From JAKPPT01 sp964630305 (GTDB lineage: Bacteria > Spirochaetota > Spirochaetia > Treponematales > UBA12059), in contig CAZVTR010000001.1 in assembly GCA_964630305.1 (NCBI GenBank), positions 88,316 through 152,315 of the forward strand: a DNA stretch of 64,000 nucleotides. Direction: 5' to 3'. The notes below the pieces were generated by a model. That model ran no database searches, was not told the DNA's origin, and saw nothing but the letters and a program-made list of their open reading frames with translations. The translations under genes and the position numbers were made by a program. Positions 52,645 to 59,875 of the stretch are shown here, piece after piece. Every line of letters begins with the position of its first letter. Position 1 is the stretch's first letter.

Positions 52645-53260
52645 TACAATAATAGAAGAAGAACTTGCGCATTACAAACCGCTTCTGGCTTCAATGCTCG
52701 GTGAAAAACGATTAACACACTGTATTGGTTCTGCTTTTATGGCCTATGAGCTTGCGCATGATATAGATTTTGACGAACAGAGCGCGTTTAAAACTGCACT
52801 CTTGCATGATGTTGCAAAAGAATTTTCTTTTGATACTCAGAAAGAATATGCAGACGCTTGCCCGTTTCCTGTGCCCTCCTATGCATATGAAAACCGGCAC
52901 CGATTGCATGGATTTGCAGCTGCAGGGTTTTTGTATGCAAATAAGTATCCATTTTCACAGCAGGAGCTTCATGCAATTGCATTTCATACGATTGGAAGTG
53001 AGCAAATGAATATTCTCGATATGATTGTATACTGCGCTGATAAAATTGAACCTGGCCGGGGTGAAGCATACGCACATTATTTACCGCTCTGGAAACAGTT
53101 TTGCGGCAATACTAAGCATCAAGCGCTGCAACTCTTAACATTACGAATTATTCTTGACCTTATTGAAAAAAATAATGCAGAAAAGCTAGAATGTGGTCAA
53201 TCACAGGAAATTAACAAACGATTGCTGCTATTAAAGGACACTATTGAGAGAACATTATGA
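52628..53260 (+). CDS. yqeK: HD-domain hydrolase YqeK
   Basis: HD superfamily protein of 210 residues. Metal-binding positions: LTHCIGSAFMAYELA, then FKTALLHDVAKEF with the His-Asp pair, GFAAAGFLYANKYPF and FHTIGSEQMNILDMIVYCADKIEPGR. YqeK proteins hydrolyse diadenosine tetraphosphate symmetrically. The nadD-yqeK-(LCP)-rsfS order is widely conserved. The ATG at 52628 follows AAGGA by about 12 bases; upstream residues overlap nadD. Confidence 0.92.
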   Translation: MGQISNTIIEEELAHYKPLLASMLGEKRLTHCIGSAFMAYELAHDIDFDEQSAFKTALLHDVAKEFSFDTQKEYADACPFPVPSYAYENRHRLHGFAAAGFLYANKYPFSQQELHAIAFHTIGSEQMNILDMIVYCADKIEPGRGEAYAHYLPLWKQFCGNTKHQALQLLTLRIILDLIEKNNAEKLECGQSQEINKRLLLLKDTIERTL

Positions 53261-54438
53261 AGCTAAGAAAATCAATTGATAAGAATATCATTTTTCTTGT
53301 TGTAATTATAATTATTACATTAGTTACATTTGTTGTGGTAATTGCAAAAACAATTGTTGAACCATTTGACGAAGCGGTGAAAAATGGTTCAATTATCAAT
53401 ATCGCTTTTATTTTAGAAAAGAATGGCAAGCCGGTATTTACAGAAATATTTTTATATTATCCGCAAAATGCTCGCGCTGCTTTGCTTGATATTCCAGTTG
53501 AAACCGGACTCATTATTAAACGTCTCAACAGAACCGATAGAATAGATGCTCTCTATGAGAGTAAGCATCCAGAGAAATATTTAAACCAGATAGAAGAAAT
53601 CTTACAAACCAATGTGGATTACTATATTGTAATGGATGTAAATCAATTTATTCATTTTGTCGATTTGCTTGAAGGATGCAGTGTTTTTATTCCGGAAGCG
53701 GTATCATATGAGCTCGATGGACAGCAGGTCCAATTGCCGTATGGAAACTTAACGCTCGATGGGGAAAAAATGTTATATTTTGTTTTGCATAAAGATATGA
53801 GCAGGCCCGATTGGGAATATGTCGGAAGGTGTCAGGATACTATAAAGGCGCTCATCAAAAATATTGGTGTAGCAAACGAAAGTTTAAAAATTACTTCTGT
53901 AAAACGTGCTGTAATTAAAAACATTAAAACTAATTTGCCAGAACGATCTCTGTTTGCAATGTTTGCTTCGTTTGCTCAGATTGATACGGATAAAATTATA
54001 TATCAGCGTCTCACAGGCATAAACAGAGTTGTTGATAATAAAGATATGATTTTTCCGCTCTATGATGGAGAATTGGTTCGTGATATTGTAAAACAAACAC
54101 TCAATGCGCTCTCCAATGCTGAATCATTTGTTGTAGAAGATAAAATATTTACAATGACGATATTAAATGGTACACCAGTGAGAGGTCTTGCCAAAAAAGC
54201 ATCGGAAGTTTATAGCAGTTTTGGTTATGAAGTTATGAATGTCAGCAATTTCGAATCCACAGAAGAAGCTAAGACTCGTATTATTGCAAAGACGCAGTAT
54301 CAAAATGCAGCGGAAAATGTAGCGCGGGTAATTAAATGCGATATGATTTTATATGATGATGCATTAATAGCATCCAGCAACACTGATTTTATAATAATTT
54401 TAGGAAAAGATTTTAACGGGAGGTATTGTGTCAAATAG
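53257..54438 (+). CDS. Degenerate LytR-CpsA-Psr protein with LytR_C domain
   Basis: Protein of 393 residues with one N-terminal membrane helix (about 10-32) and a large external part. The order of secondary elements in about 45-220 follows the LCP phosphotransferase domain: IPVETG where SIPRD is usual, VDYYIVMDVNQFIHFVDLLEGCSVFIP, and LTLDGEKMLYFVLHKD where a YVRxR-type motif is expected. The Arg and Asp residues that bind pyrophosphate are replaced. A LytR_C domain follows (TILNGTPVRGLAKKASEVYSSFGYEV). Classic transfer of wall polymers is therefore doubtful. It overlaps yqeK by four bases and rsfS by 11. Confidence 0.78.
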   Translation: MKLRKSIDKNIIFLVVIIIITLVTFVVVIAKTIVEPFDEAVKNGSIINIAFILEKNGKPVFTEIFLYYPQNARAALLDIPVETGLIIKRLNRTDRIDALYESKHPEKYLNQIEEILQTNVDYYIVMDVNQFIHFVDLLEGCSVFIPEAVSYELDGQQVQLPYGNLTLDGEKMLYFVLHKDMSRPDWEYVGRCQDTIKALIKNIGVANESLKITSVKRAVIKNIKTNLPERSLFAMFASFAQIDTDKIIYQRLTGINRVVDNKDMIFPLYDGELVRDIVKQTLNALSNAESFVVEDKIFTMTILNGTPVRGLAKKASEVYSSFGYEVMNVSNFESTEEAKTRIIAKTQYQNAAENVARVIKCDMILYDDALIASSNTDFIIILGKDFNGRYCVK

Positions 54439-54790
54439 TAATTTTGAGATTATTCAGCAATGCGCACTTGAATTAGCTAATTCAAAAGGCGAAAATACTC
54501 TTATACTTGATGTGCGAGAAATGCTCGATTGGACTGATTATTTTATTATAACGACTGCTGCGAGTTTTACTCATCTTAAAGGATTGTTGCGGATTTGTGA
54601 AGAGTTTACTGCACAGCATAGCATTTCCAGCATGAGAAAACCATCTCTCGATGATGAAGATGAATGGTGTCTCATTGATTACGGTAATTTTATTGTTCAC
54701 ATAATGAGCAGCAAGACGAGAGAGTTTTATGATTTAGAATCGCTGTGGTATAAAGCAAAAAGAATAGAAATTAATCCAGGCTTAAAATAA
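54428..54790 (+). CDS. rsfS: Ribosome silencing factor RsfS
   Basis: Binds L14 and prevents subunit joining in poor nutrient conditions. The 120-residue protein has ENTLILDVREMLDWTDYFIITTAAS, HLKGLLRICEEF and EWCLIDYGNFIVHIMSSKTREFYDLESLW, all RsfS hallmarks. Start is GTG at 54428 with GGGAGG upstream, overlapping the LCP gene by 11 bases. It is last in the obgE-nadD-yqeK-LCP-rsfS unit; no plus-strand terminator was seen. Confidence 0.95.
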   Translation: MSNSNFEIIQQCALELANSKGENTLILDVREMLDWTDYFIITTAASFTHLKGLLRICEEFTAQHSISSMRKPSLDDEDEWCLIDYGNFIVHIMSSKTREFYDLESLWYKAKRIEINPGLK

Positions 54791-54871
54791 GAAAGCATAA
54801 ATTTAAATTAGCTTACAGCCAATATTTATTATATAATTGCAGTACTGATTTTATTATAAAAATAAATCTGT

Positions 54872-54909
54872 AAAAAAATGCTGTGTGTGCACATACAAGC
54901 ACACACAGC
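54872..54909 (-). terminator. Terminator for the GPH transporter gene
   Basis: On the minus strand, GCTGTGTGTGC (54909-54899) pairs perfectly with GCACACACAGC (54890-54880) across an eight-base loop and is followed by ATTTTTTT. The 11-bp stem lies 19 bases after the transporter stop codon. Confidence 0.85.
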
Positions 54910-54927
54910 AGCAATACGCGTTAAAAG

Positions 54928-56580
54928 CTAGCTTCGTATTTTTTCATATTCCATACCAGACAGCACTTTGCAAATTTCCTTTACTTCAGGTGTTGCCTGA
55001 TCTTTTGTCCCTCCTGCATTAAGCCTGTCAATTTCGTTTCTGAGCACTTTATGTGTTTCCGGATTTAATTTAAACTTGAGTGAAGCTAATATGCCAGCAG
55101 TCAGGAAGAGAATTGGAATTAAAGAAAATAGCAAATGGATAGCTTCCTGTGTACTGGCAGTTTGCGGTGTAGCGAATGTTTTTAATGATGCACCAGTACC
55201 CTTGTATTTTATTGTATCAAATGCTATTCGTGCTTGCCGCAGTATGGCAGTATCAGCTTTCTCGTTAAGTTTATATAAGGATTCTTCTTTCATATAAGCA
55301 TCGGCGAGCGCAGTCTGATATTGCGGAGCTTTGAGCGCTATTTGCGGTTTAATGTTATTTTCAAAATCTTCTATGCTAAAGGATTTTGGAAGAGGTCCTA
55401 AATACCCAATAAGCGAAAGAATGAGCCCAAGAAGCGGCAAAACAGCAGCGCCTTGAATGAGTTTTCTAATAAGCGTCATAGCGCCTGCATAGGTACCAGC
55501 ACGCTTTTCGCCAGTCATTAATTCATCGACATCAGCTACAAATGGAAGAAGCTGGAATGGTACCAACACTGCTGCTGACTGTCCCATACCAATTACTACA
55601 CAGTTGATAATGAGAACAATGAGCGGAGTAGAAGGTCCATGGAGATACATTGCAGCCAGTCCAACAGCCATTATAAAAAGTCCTATGCGGAATGCCGTTG
55701 CATGTCCTTTTTTATTTGCAATTGCAATATAGAGCGGGAGGCATGCTATTTGTGTAATAAGAATTGATCCCATGCCAATCGTTAGAAATCCTGGTTTATG
55801 CAAGTAATCGGCAAGATAGAACTTTATCCACCCCATGAGCACATCCATCGTGGCATAGGCAAAAATATACATAATAATATGGATGCGGAAGGATTTGTTT
55901 TTGAATATGCTGGCAAAATTTTCAATAAAGTTGGTTTTTTTCTGGCTAACTGGTTCCTCCTGTTTATCCCAGGTTCCGAAATAAACAAATATCCAAGGCA
56001 GCATGAAAAAAATACCAAAAACAATGCCCATAACCAGGTGTCCGGTTCTAGGATCATGGAATCGGTTGATAATCATCTCTGGCACAGTACCGGAAATCAG
56101 CGCTGCCAACATGGAGAAGAACATTCTAAAACCGGTAAGCTTGTTCCTGTCCTTAAACTGTTCTGCCATTTCTGCGGAAAGCGCACCATAGGGAACGAGT
56201 ACCATGGTTGAAACTGTATAAAAAAAGATATAGGCCAAAAAGTAGTATATAAAGAGACCGATATCTGTTGAGAATTTTACCGGCAGCCAGATTAACACCA
56301 TAGAAATGAAAATTGGAACTATTCCAACAAGAAACCATACACGCCGCTTACCAAGTTTGCTCCTGGTTTTATCGGATATATAACCCATAAGCGGATCAGA
56401 CACTGCGTCCCATATCTTACCAAGGCCAGGTATGAGACCCGCAAGTATGGGGTTTAATCCAATGACAGCTACGAGATAGTACATTGTAAAGGTACTAATT
56501 AGCAGGAATGCACCGCCTCCATATAAATCCCCAAGACCATATGCAATACAATTCCTTGTCTTTAAGGTTTTTCCTTCCAT
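54928..56580 (-). CDS. GPH/MelB-type sugar:cation symporter
   Basis: Major-facilitator transporter of 550 residues. The N-terminus IAYGLGDLYGGGAFLLISTF and loop DAVSDPLMGYISDKTRSKLGKRRVWFLVG are signatures of the glycoside-pentoside-hexuronide:cation (MelB) family. Twelve membrane helices are visible. An 84-residue polar segment lies between helices 11 and 12, absent from ordinary family members of about 460 residues. The sugar cannot be told. GGAGG lies before the ATG at 56580. No catabolic gene is adjacent. Confidence 0.85.
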   Translation of the reverse strand: MEGKTLKTRNCIAYGLGDLYGGGAFLLISTFTMYYLVAVIGLNPILAGLIPGLGKIWDAVSDPLMGYISDKTRSKLGKRRVWFLVGIVPIFISMVLIWLPVKFSTDIGLFIYYFLAYIFFYTVSTMVLVPYGALSAEMAEQFKDRNKLTGFRMFFSMLAALISGTVPEMIINRFHDPRTGHLVMGIVFGIFFMLPWIFVYFGTWDKQEEPVSQKKTNFIENFASIFKNKSFRIHIIMYIFAYATMDVLMGWIKFYLADYLHKPGFLTIGMGSILITQIACLPLYIAIANKKGHATAFRIGLFIMAVGLAAMYLHGPSTPLIVLIINCVVIGMGQSAAVLVPFQLLPFVADVDELMTGEKRAGTYAGAMTLIRKLIQGAAVLPLLGLILSLIGYLGPLPKSFSIEDFENNIKPQIALKAPQYQTALADAYMKEESLYKLNEKADTAILRQARIAFDTIKYKGTGASLKTFATPQTASTQEAIHLLFSLIPILFLTAGILASLKFKLNPETHKVLRNEIDRLNAGGTKDQATPEVKEICKVLSGMEYEKIRS

Positions 56581-56635
56581 CAATTTCCTCCATCAGTAAT
56601 GCGACTTACTGTGATATAATAGTAGCTTTGAATGA

Positions 56636-56664
56636 GTAATTATTTTCACTCAATAAGTAATTAT
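56636..56664. repeat. Direct repeat GTAATTAT upstream of transporter
   Basis: GTAATTAT occurs at 56636-56643 and 56657-56664, start to start 21 bases, two helical turns. It lies 56-84 bases upstream of the transporter ATG, where a regulator could bind both sites on one face of the helix. Confidence 0.4.
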
Positions 56665-56707
56665 GAGCGAGAAACTGAAAATTGGCAAGAAAAATTTTCT
56701 AGAATTT

Positions 56708-57232
56708 TTAATTATTGAGAATTCTATCGACCATTGCATCGATATCGGATTGGTCAATATCTTCCCGCCGTTCAAATGCTAGTTCCAGGTTAGCCGCTCG
56801 AAGCTTGCGCAAGAGCCCATAAATAATAACAAGGAGCATTTTATTGGTCGCAACAGGATTCTGCTTAAAAAAAGCTGAGAGATCGTTTCTGTGAATTCTA
56901 AAAACGGTGCATGGACCCATCGCAGTAATTGTAGCTGTTCGAGGCACATTAAGGAAGATACCAGCCTCACCGAATATATCCCCAGGTCCCAGTGAATTCA
57001 TGTATGTTTCTTTTTTGTTTTTTTCAGAAACTGAAACACTCACCGTACCCTCGAGTATGCCGAAAAACCAAGGTTCAAGTTCACCTTCTTTAGCAAGAAC
57101 TTCATCAGTGTCATACGTTATTACGGAACCTGCTTTGAGAATAATAGCGAGTTCCTGTTTGTTGAGGTACTTGAACGTTAAAATATGACCTACCATTTCT
57201 TCCCATTGTGTTTTGTTTTCTATTATACGCAT
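56708..57232 (-). CDS. Cyclic nucleotide-binding domain protein
   Basis: Protein of 174 residues consisting of one CNMP-binding beta-roll. Hallmarks: FKYLNKQELAIILKAG, WFFGILEGTVSVSV, LGPGDIFGEAGIFLNVPRTATITA (phosphate-binding cassette with GE and PRTATITA) and the C helix. There is no DNA-binding HTH after it, so it is not a CRP-type regulator; it may sense a nucleotide and act on a protein partner. The ATG at 57232 is used; the longer frame to 57364 crosses lspA. Confidence 0.85.
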   Translation of the reverse strand: MRIIENKTQWEEMVGHILTFKYLNKQELAIILKAGSVITYDTDEVLAKEGELEPWFFGILEGTVSVSVSEKNKKETYMNSLGPGDIFGEAGIFLNVPRTATITAMGPCTVFRIHRNDLSAFFKQNPVATNKMLLVIIYGLLRKLRAANLELAFERREDIDQSDIDAMVDRILNN

Positions 57233-57282
57233 ATAACCAGTATATGCTACTAATGCAGAGAAATCAAAGCTTTTTTTTATTA

Positions 57283-57311
57283 TTGTACAAGACACTGCAT
57301 TTATGTATGAT
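57283..57311 (+). promoter_or_regulatory. Possible promoter for lspA
   Basis: TTGTAC at 57283-57288 and TATGAT at 57306-57311 are 17 bases apart. The start near 57318 lies just ahead of GGAGG at 57320-57324, giving a leader of about 12 bases and supporting the GTG start at 57330. Confidence 0.4.
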
Positions 57312-57329
57312 GATACAGCGGAGGTTACT

Positions 57330-57893
57330 GTGCATGTAGAAAAAAAACAGATACAGCGCGTCATGGTAGGATTTGGAATTATTCTTTTGAACTATGCAGC
57401 GGATCAGATAACAAAATACTGGGCTGTGCTCACCTTAAAAGGAAAGGGCATTGTTAATGTGGTCGGCGATGTCTTTATCCTGCTCTACGCTGAAAATACA
57501 GGAGCTTTTTTGAGTGCTGGTGCGGGCTGGCCATCTTTCATGAAATATATCCTATTACTCATTATACCTTTGCTGTTATGCTGTATTGGCATTTATTACA
57601 TTGCTTTTAAAGAAAAACGATTTTCGCAGATTGTAACTCTTGCCTGTATTATCGGCGGCGGGCTAGGCAATTTAATAGACAGGCTAAGTAATAATTTTGT
57701 TGTCGTTGATTTTCTTAATTTTGGTATTGGCAAGCTGAGAACTGGAATTTTGAATGTTGCTGATCTCTCTGTTACATTTGGCGCGCTTGCATATATCATT
57801 ATTGAAAGTAAACGAAAACAAAAAGAACAAAATATATCAGAGGTGTATAAAAAAGAAATAGACACATTGGGCGATACGCTCGATGAGCAATGA
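57330..57893 (+). CDS. lspA: Lipoprotein signal peptidase II
   Basis: Aspartic protease that cleaves prolipoproteins; several lipoproteins are encoded nearby. The 187-residue protein has four membrane helices and the family boxes AENTGAFLSAG, GGGLGNLIDRL, VVDFLNFGIG (first catalytic Asp) and LNVADLSVTFGA (second catalytic Asp). GTG at 57330 is chosen because GGAGG sits five bases before it; the ATG at 57303 has no ribosome site and may precede the transcription start. A bidirectional terminator follows. Confidence 0.93.
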   Translation: MHVEKKQIQRVMVGFGIILLNYAADQITKYWAVLTLKGKGIVNVVGDVFILLYAENTGAFLSAGAGWPSFMKYILLLIIPLLLCCIGIYYIAFKEKRFSQIVTLACIIGGGLGNLIDRLSNNFVVVDFLNFGIGKLRTGILNVADLSVTFGALAYIIIESKRKQKEQNISEVYKKEIDTLGDTLDEQ

Positions 57894-57921
57894 GAAAGGA
57901 ATATAATTCGCTAACAAGAAT

Positions 57922-57961
57922 AAAAAAGGCTGACAGACAACTCTGCTCTGTCAGCCTTTTT
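57922..57961. terminator. Bidirectional terminator between lspA and COG2403-type gene
   Basis: GGCTGACAGA (57928-57937) pairs with TCTGTCAGCC (57947-57956) over nine bases. Six A precede and five T follow, so it can stop transcription from both converging genes. Confidence 0.88.
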
Positions 57962-57979
57962 GCTACATCTTATACTACA

Positions 57980-59308
57980 TCAGGAAAATTTTTTCTTAAC
58001 AATAGCAGAAAGCTGATCTGCAGCTTCTTTTGAAAGTTCATACATAACACGGGTTTTGGGTTTATCAATCTTAACAATGCGGCCAAGATCGATAGGTGTT
58101 GCAATGACAACAGCATCACAGTCAGTTCTGCGGATAGTTTCTTCGAGATCCTTAATTTGTTTTTCGCCATAACCCATTGCAGGGAGGAGAATGCCAATAT
58201 CAGGATATTTTTTGAAGGTATCAGCAATGGTTCCTACTGCATAGGGGCGAGGATCAACTAATGATGCTGCACCAAGCCGTTTGGCTGCTACAGTGCCTGC
58301 GCCTATTTTCATCTCGCCGTGGGTAAGTGTCGGACCATCCTCAATAACGAGAACGCGTTTGCCTTTAATGATAGAAGGATCTTCTACCGTTAATGTTGAT
58401 TCGGCTTTAATAATTTCCGCTTTGGGATTGTATTGTTTGCAATTTGCTATAAGCTTTTCAACTTCTTTGGGATCTGCTGAATCAACTTTATTGACAACAA
58501 ACACATTGGCGCGGAGGAAGTTAGTGTTTCCAGGATGATACGTTAATTCATGTCCGGTTCTATATGGATCTACTACAACAATTTCAAGATCGGATTTGTA
58601 GAATGGAGTATCGTTATTGCCGCCATCCCAGATGATGACATCGGCTTCTTTTTCTGCTTCACGGAGAATCGCTTCATAATCAACACCAGCATAAATTACT
58701 CTGCCCCGATCAATATGCGGTTCATATTCTTCCATCTCTTCGATAGTACATTTATGCTTATCCAGATCTGATTTTTGAGCAAAGCGCTGAACTTTTTGTG
58801 CGACAAGGTTGCCATAGGGCATAGGATGCCGGATTGCTACGGCTTTTTTCCCCATAGCGGTGAGGCAGTCAGATACTGCACGGGTGGTTTGTGATTTACC
58901 GCAGCCAGTGCGAACTGCGCAGATAGACACAACCGGTTTTGTTGATTTAATCATTGTGTCGACTGGAGACAGCAATATGTAATTAGCACCTTCTGCCAGC
59001 GCGATTGAACCAATTTGCATAACGCGAACATGAGGCACATCTGAATATGAGAAAACAACGTCTACAATGTTTCCAGCTTGTTTTTCCTTGCGGACGAGGT
59101 TTGCAAGTTCTGATTCATTAACGATAGGGATACCGTTGGGGTATAGTTTCCCTGCAAGTTCTGCAGGATACTTTCTGCCATCAATGTCTGGAATCTGTGC
59201 GGCGGTGAATGCCACAACATCAAATTCTTCTTTATCGCGGTACATAACATTAAAATTGTGGAAGTCTCTTCCAGCAGCGCCGACGATAATCACTTTTCTC
59301 TTTGCCAT
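57980..59308 (-). CDS. COG2403-type P-loop GTPase (cyclic 2,3-diphosphoglycerate synthetase-like)
   Basis: P-loop protein of 442 residues. It opens with a Rossmann-like segment (KVIIVGAAGRDFHNFNVMYRD) and has Walker A in CAVRTGCGKSQTTRAV at about 133-148, DVIIWDGGNNDTPF as a Walker B-like strand, and VFVVNKVDSAD (NKxD-like). The family is annotated variously as predicted GTPase or as related to archaeal cyclic 2,3-diphosphoglycerate synthetase; the bacterial function is not known. AAGGAGTG precedes the ATG. It is probably cotranscribed with the GNAT gene 72 bases upstream. Confidence 0.82.
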   Translation of the reverse strand: MAKRKVIIVGAAGRDFHNFNVMYRDKEEFDVVAFTAAQIPDIDGRKYPAELAGKLYPNGIPIVNESELANLVRKEKQAGNIVDVVFSYSDVPHVRVMQIGSIALAEGANYILLSPVDTMIKSTKPVVSICAVRTGCGKSQTTRAVSDCLTAMGKKAVAIRHPMPYGNLVAQKVQRFAQKSDLDKHKCTIEEMEEYEPHIDRGRVIYAGVDYEAILREAEKEADVIIWDGGNNDTPFYKSDLEIVVVDPYRTGHELTYHPGNTNFLRANVFVVNKVDSADPKEVEKLIANCKQYNPKAEIIKAESTLTVEDPSIIKGKRVLVIEDGPTLTHGEMKIGAGTVAAKRLGAASLVDPRPYAVGTIADTFKKYPDIGILLPAMGYGEKQIKDLEETIRRTDCDAVVIATPIDLGRIVKIDKPKTRVMYELSKEAADQLSAIVKKKFS

Positions 59309-59380
59309 GATTGTACACTCCTTATAAAGTACATGGAATCCAGGCTCATTATGGGGACCCTGTACCCAGCATCGCGTAGG

Positions 59381-59806
59381 CTAAAGATCCTTTGACATAA
59401 GAATTAAGTCATCACGCTTTTTGTATCCGCGTTTTGCATAATACGGTTCAACTACAAGATTAGTTTTCTCTATAAAAAGGTGAACTTTTTTACAGCCAAT
59501 GGCTCTAAATTCATCCTCGAGTTTATCCATGAGCAGTTTACCGATTCCCAGCTTGCGCACGTCTTTTCGTACTGCAAAGTGTACGACAAAACCACGTCTC
59601 CCGTCAAAATTGCCCCACACCGTGCCTACAATATCGTTGTTATAGAGTGCCACTAAAAACAGCTGAGGATTAATTGTCGCAGCATGTGCTACTTCTTGCG
59701 GATTATCAGTTGATGAGAGCGTAATATCATTGGCCTTCCAAAAATCGATAATGCGAGCGCTATCAAGATTTTTTGCTATGGTAATTTTGATTTCTGATAA
59801 ATTCAC
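59381..59806 (-). CDS. GNAT family N-acetyltransferase
   Basis: Acetyltransferase-like protein of 141 residues. The acetyl-CoA-binding motif A is VVHFAVRKDVRKLGIGKLLMDKLE (RxxGxG form), preceded by IVGTVWGNFDGRRG and followed by CKKVHLFIEKTN and PYYAKRGYKKRDDLILMSKDL, the usual GNAT C-terminal pattern. Substrate unknown. It is divergent from the beta-propeller lipoprotein gene with 69 bases between. Confidence 0.88.
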   Translation of the reverse strand: MNLSEIKITIAKNLDSARIIDFWKANDITLSSTDNPQEVAHAATINPQLFLVALYNNDIVGTVWGNFDGRRGFVVHFAVRKDVRKLGIGKLLMDKLEDEFRAIGCKKVHLFIEKTNLVVEPYYAKRGYKKRDDLILMSKDL

Positions 59807-59858
59807 AATAGCAATTGTACCATAGCCCGAAAAGTTGTCAATGAAAAAGTAAGATGTA

Positions 59859-59867
59859 TGGTATAAT
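59859..59867 (+). promoter_or_regulatory. Extended -10 promoter before beta-propeller lipoprotein
   Basis: TGGTATAAT is an extended -10 (TGn plus perfect TATAAT). TTGTCA at 59835-59840 is 21 bases upstream, too far for a normal -35. Transcription should begin at about 59874-59876, on or next to the ATG, so the message may lack a leader. Confidence 0.5.
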
Positions 59868-59875
59868 GCATAATT

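Noticed and set aside
57233..57364. N-terminal extension of the cyclic nucleotide-binding protein
   Set aside because: It would run across the lspA promoter and start; the domain begins properly at the ATG at 57232.
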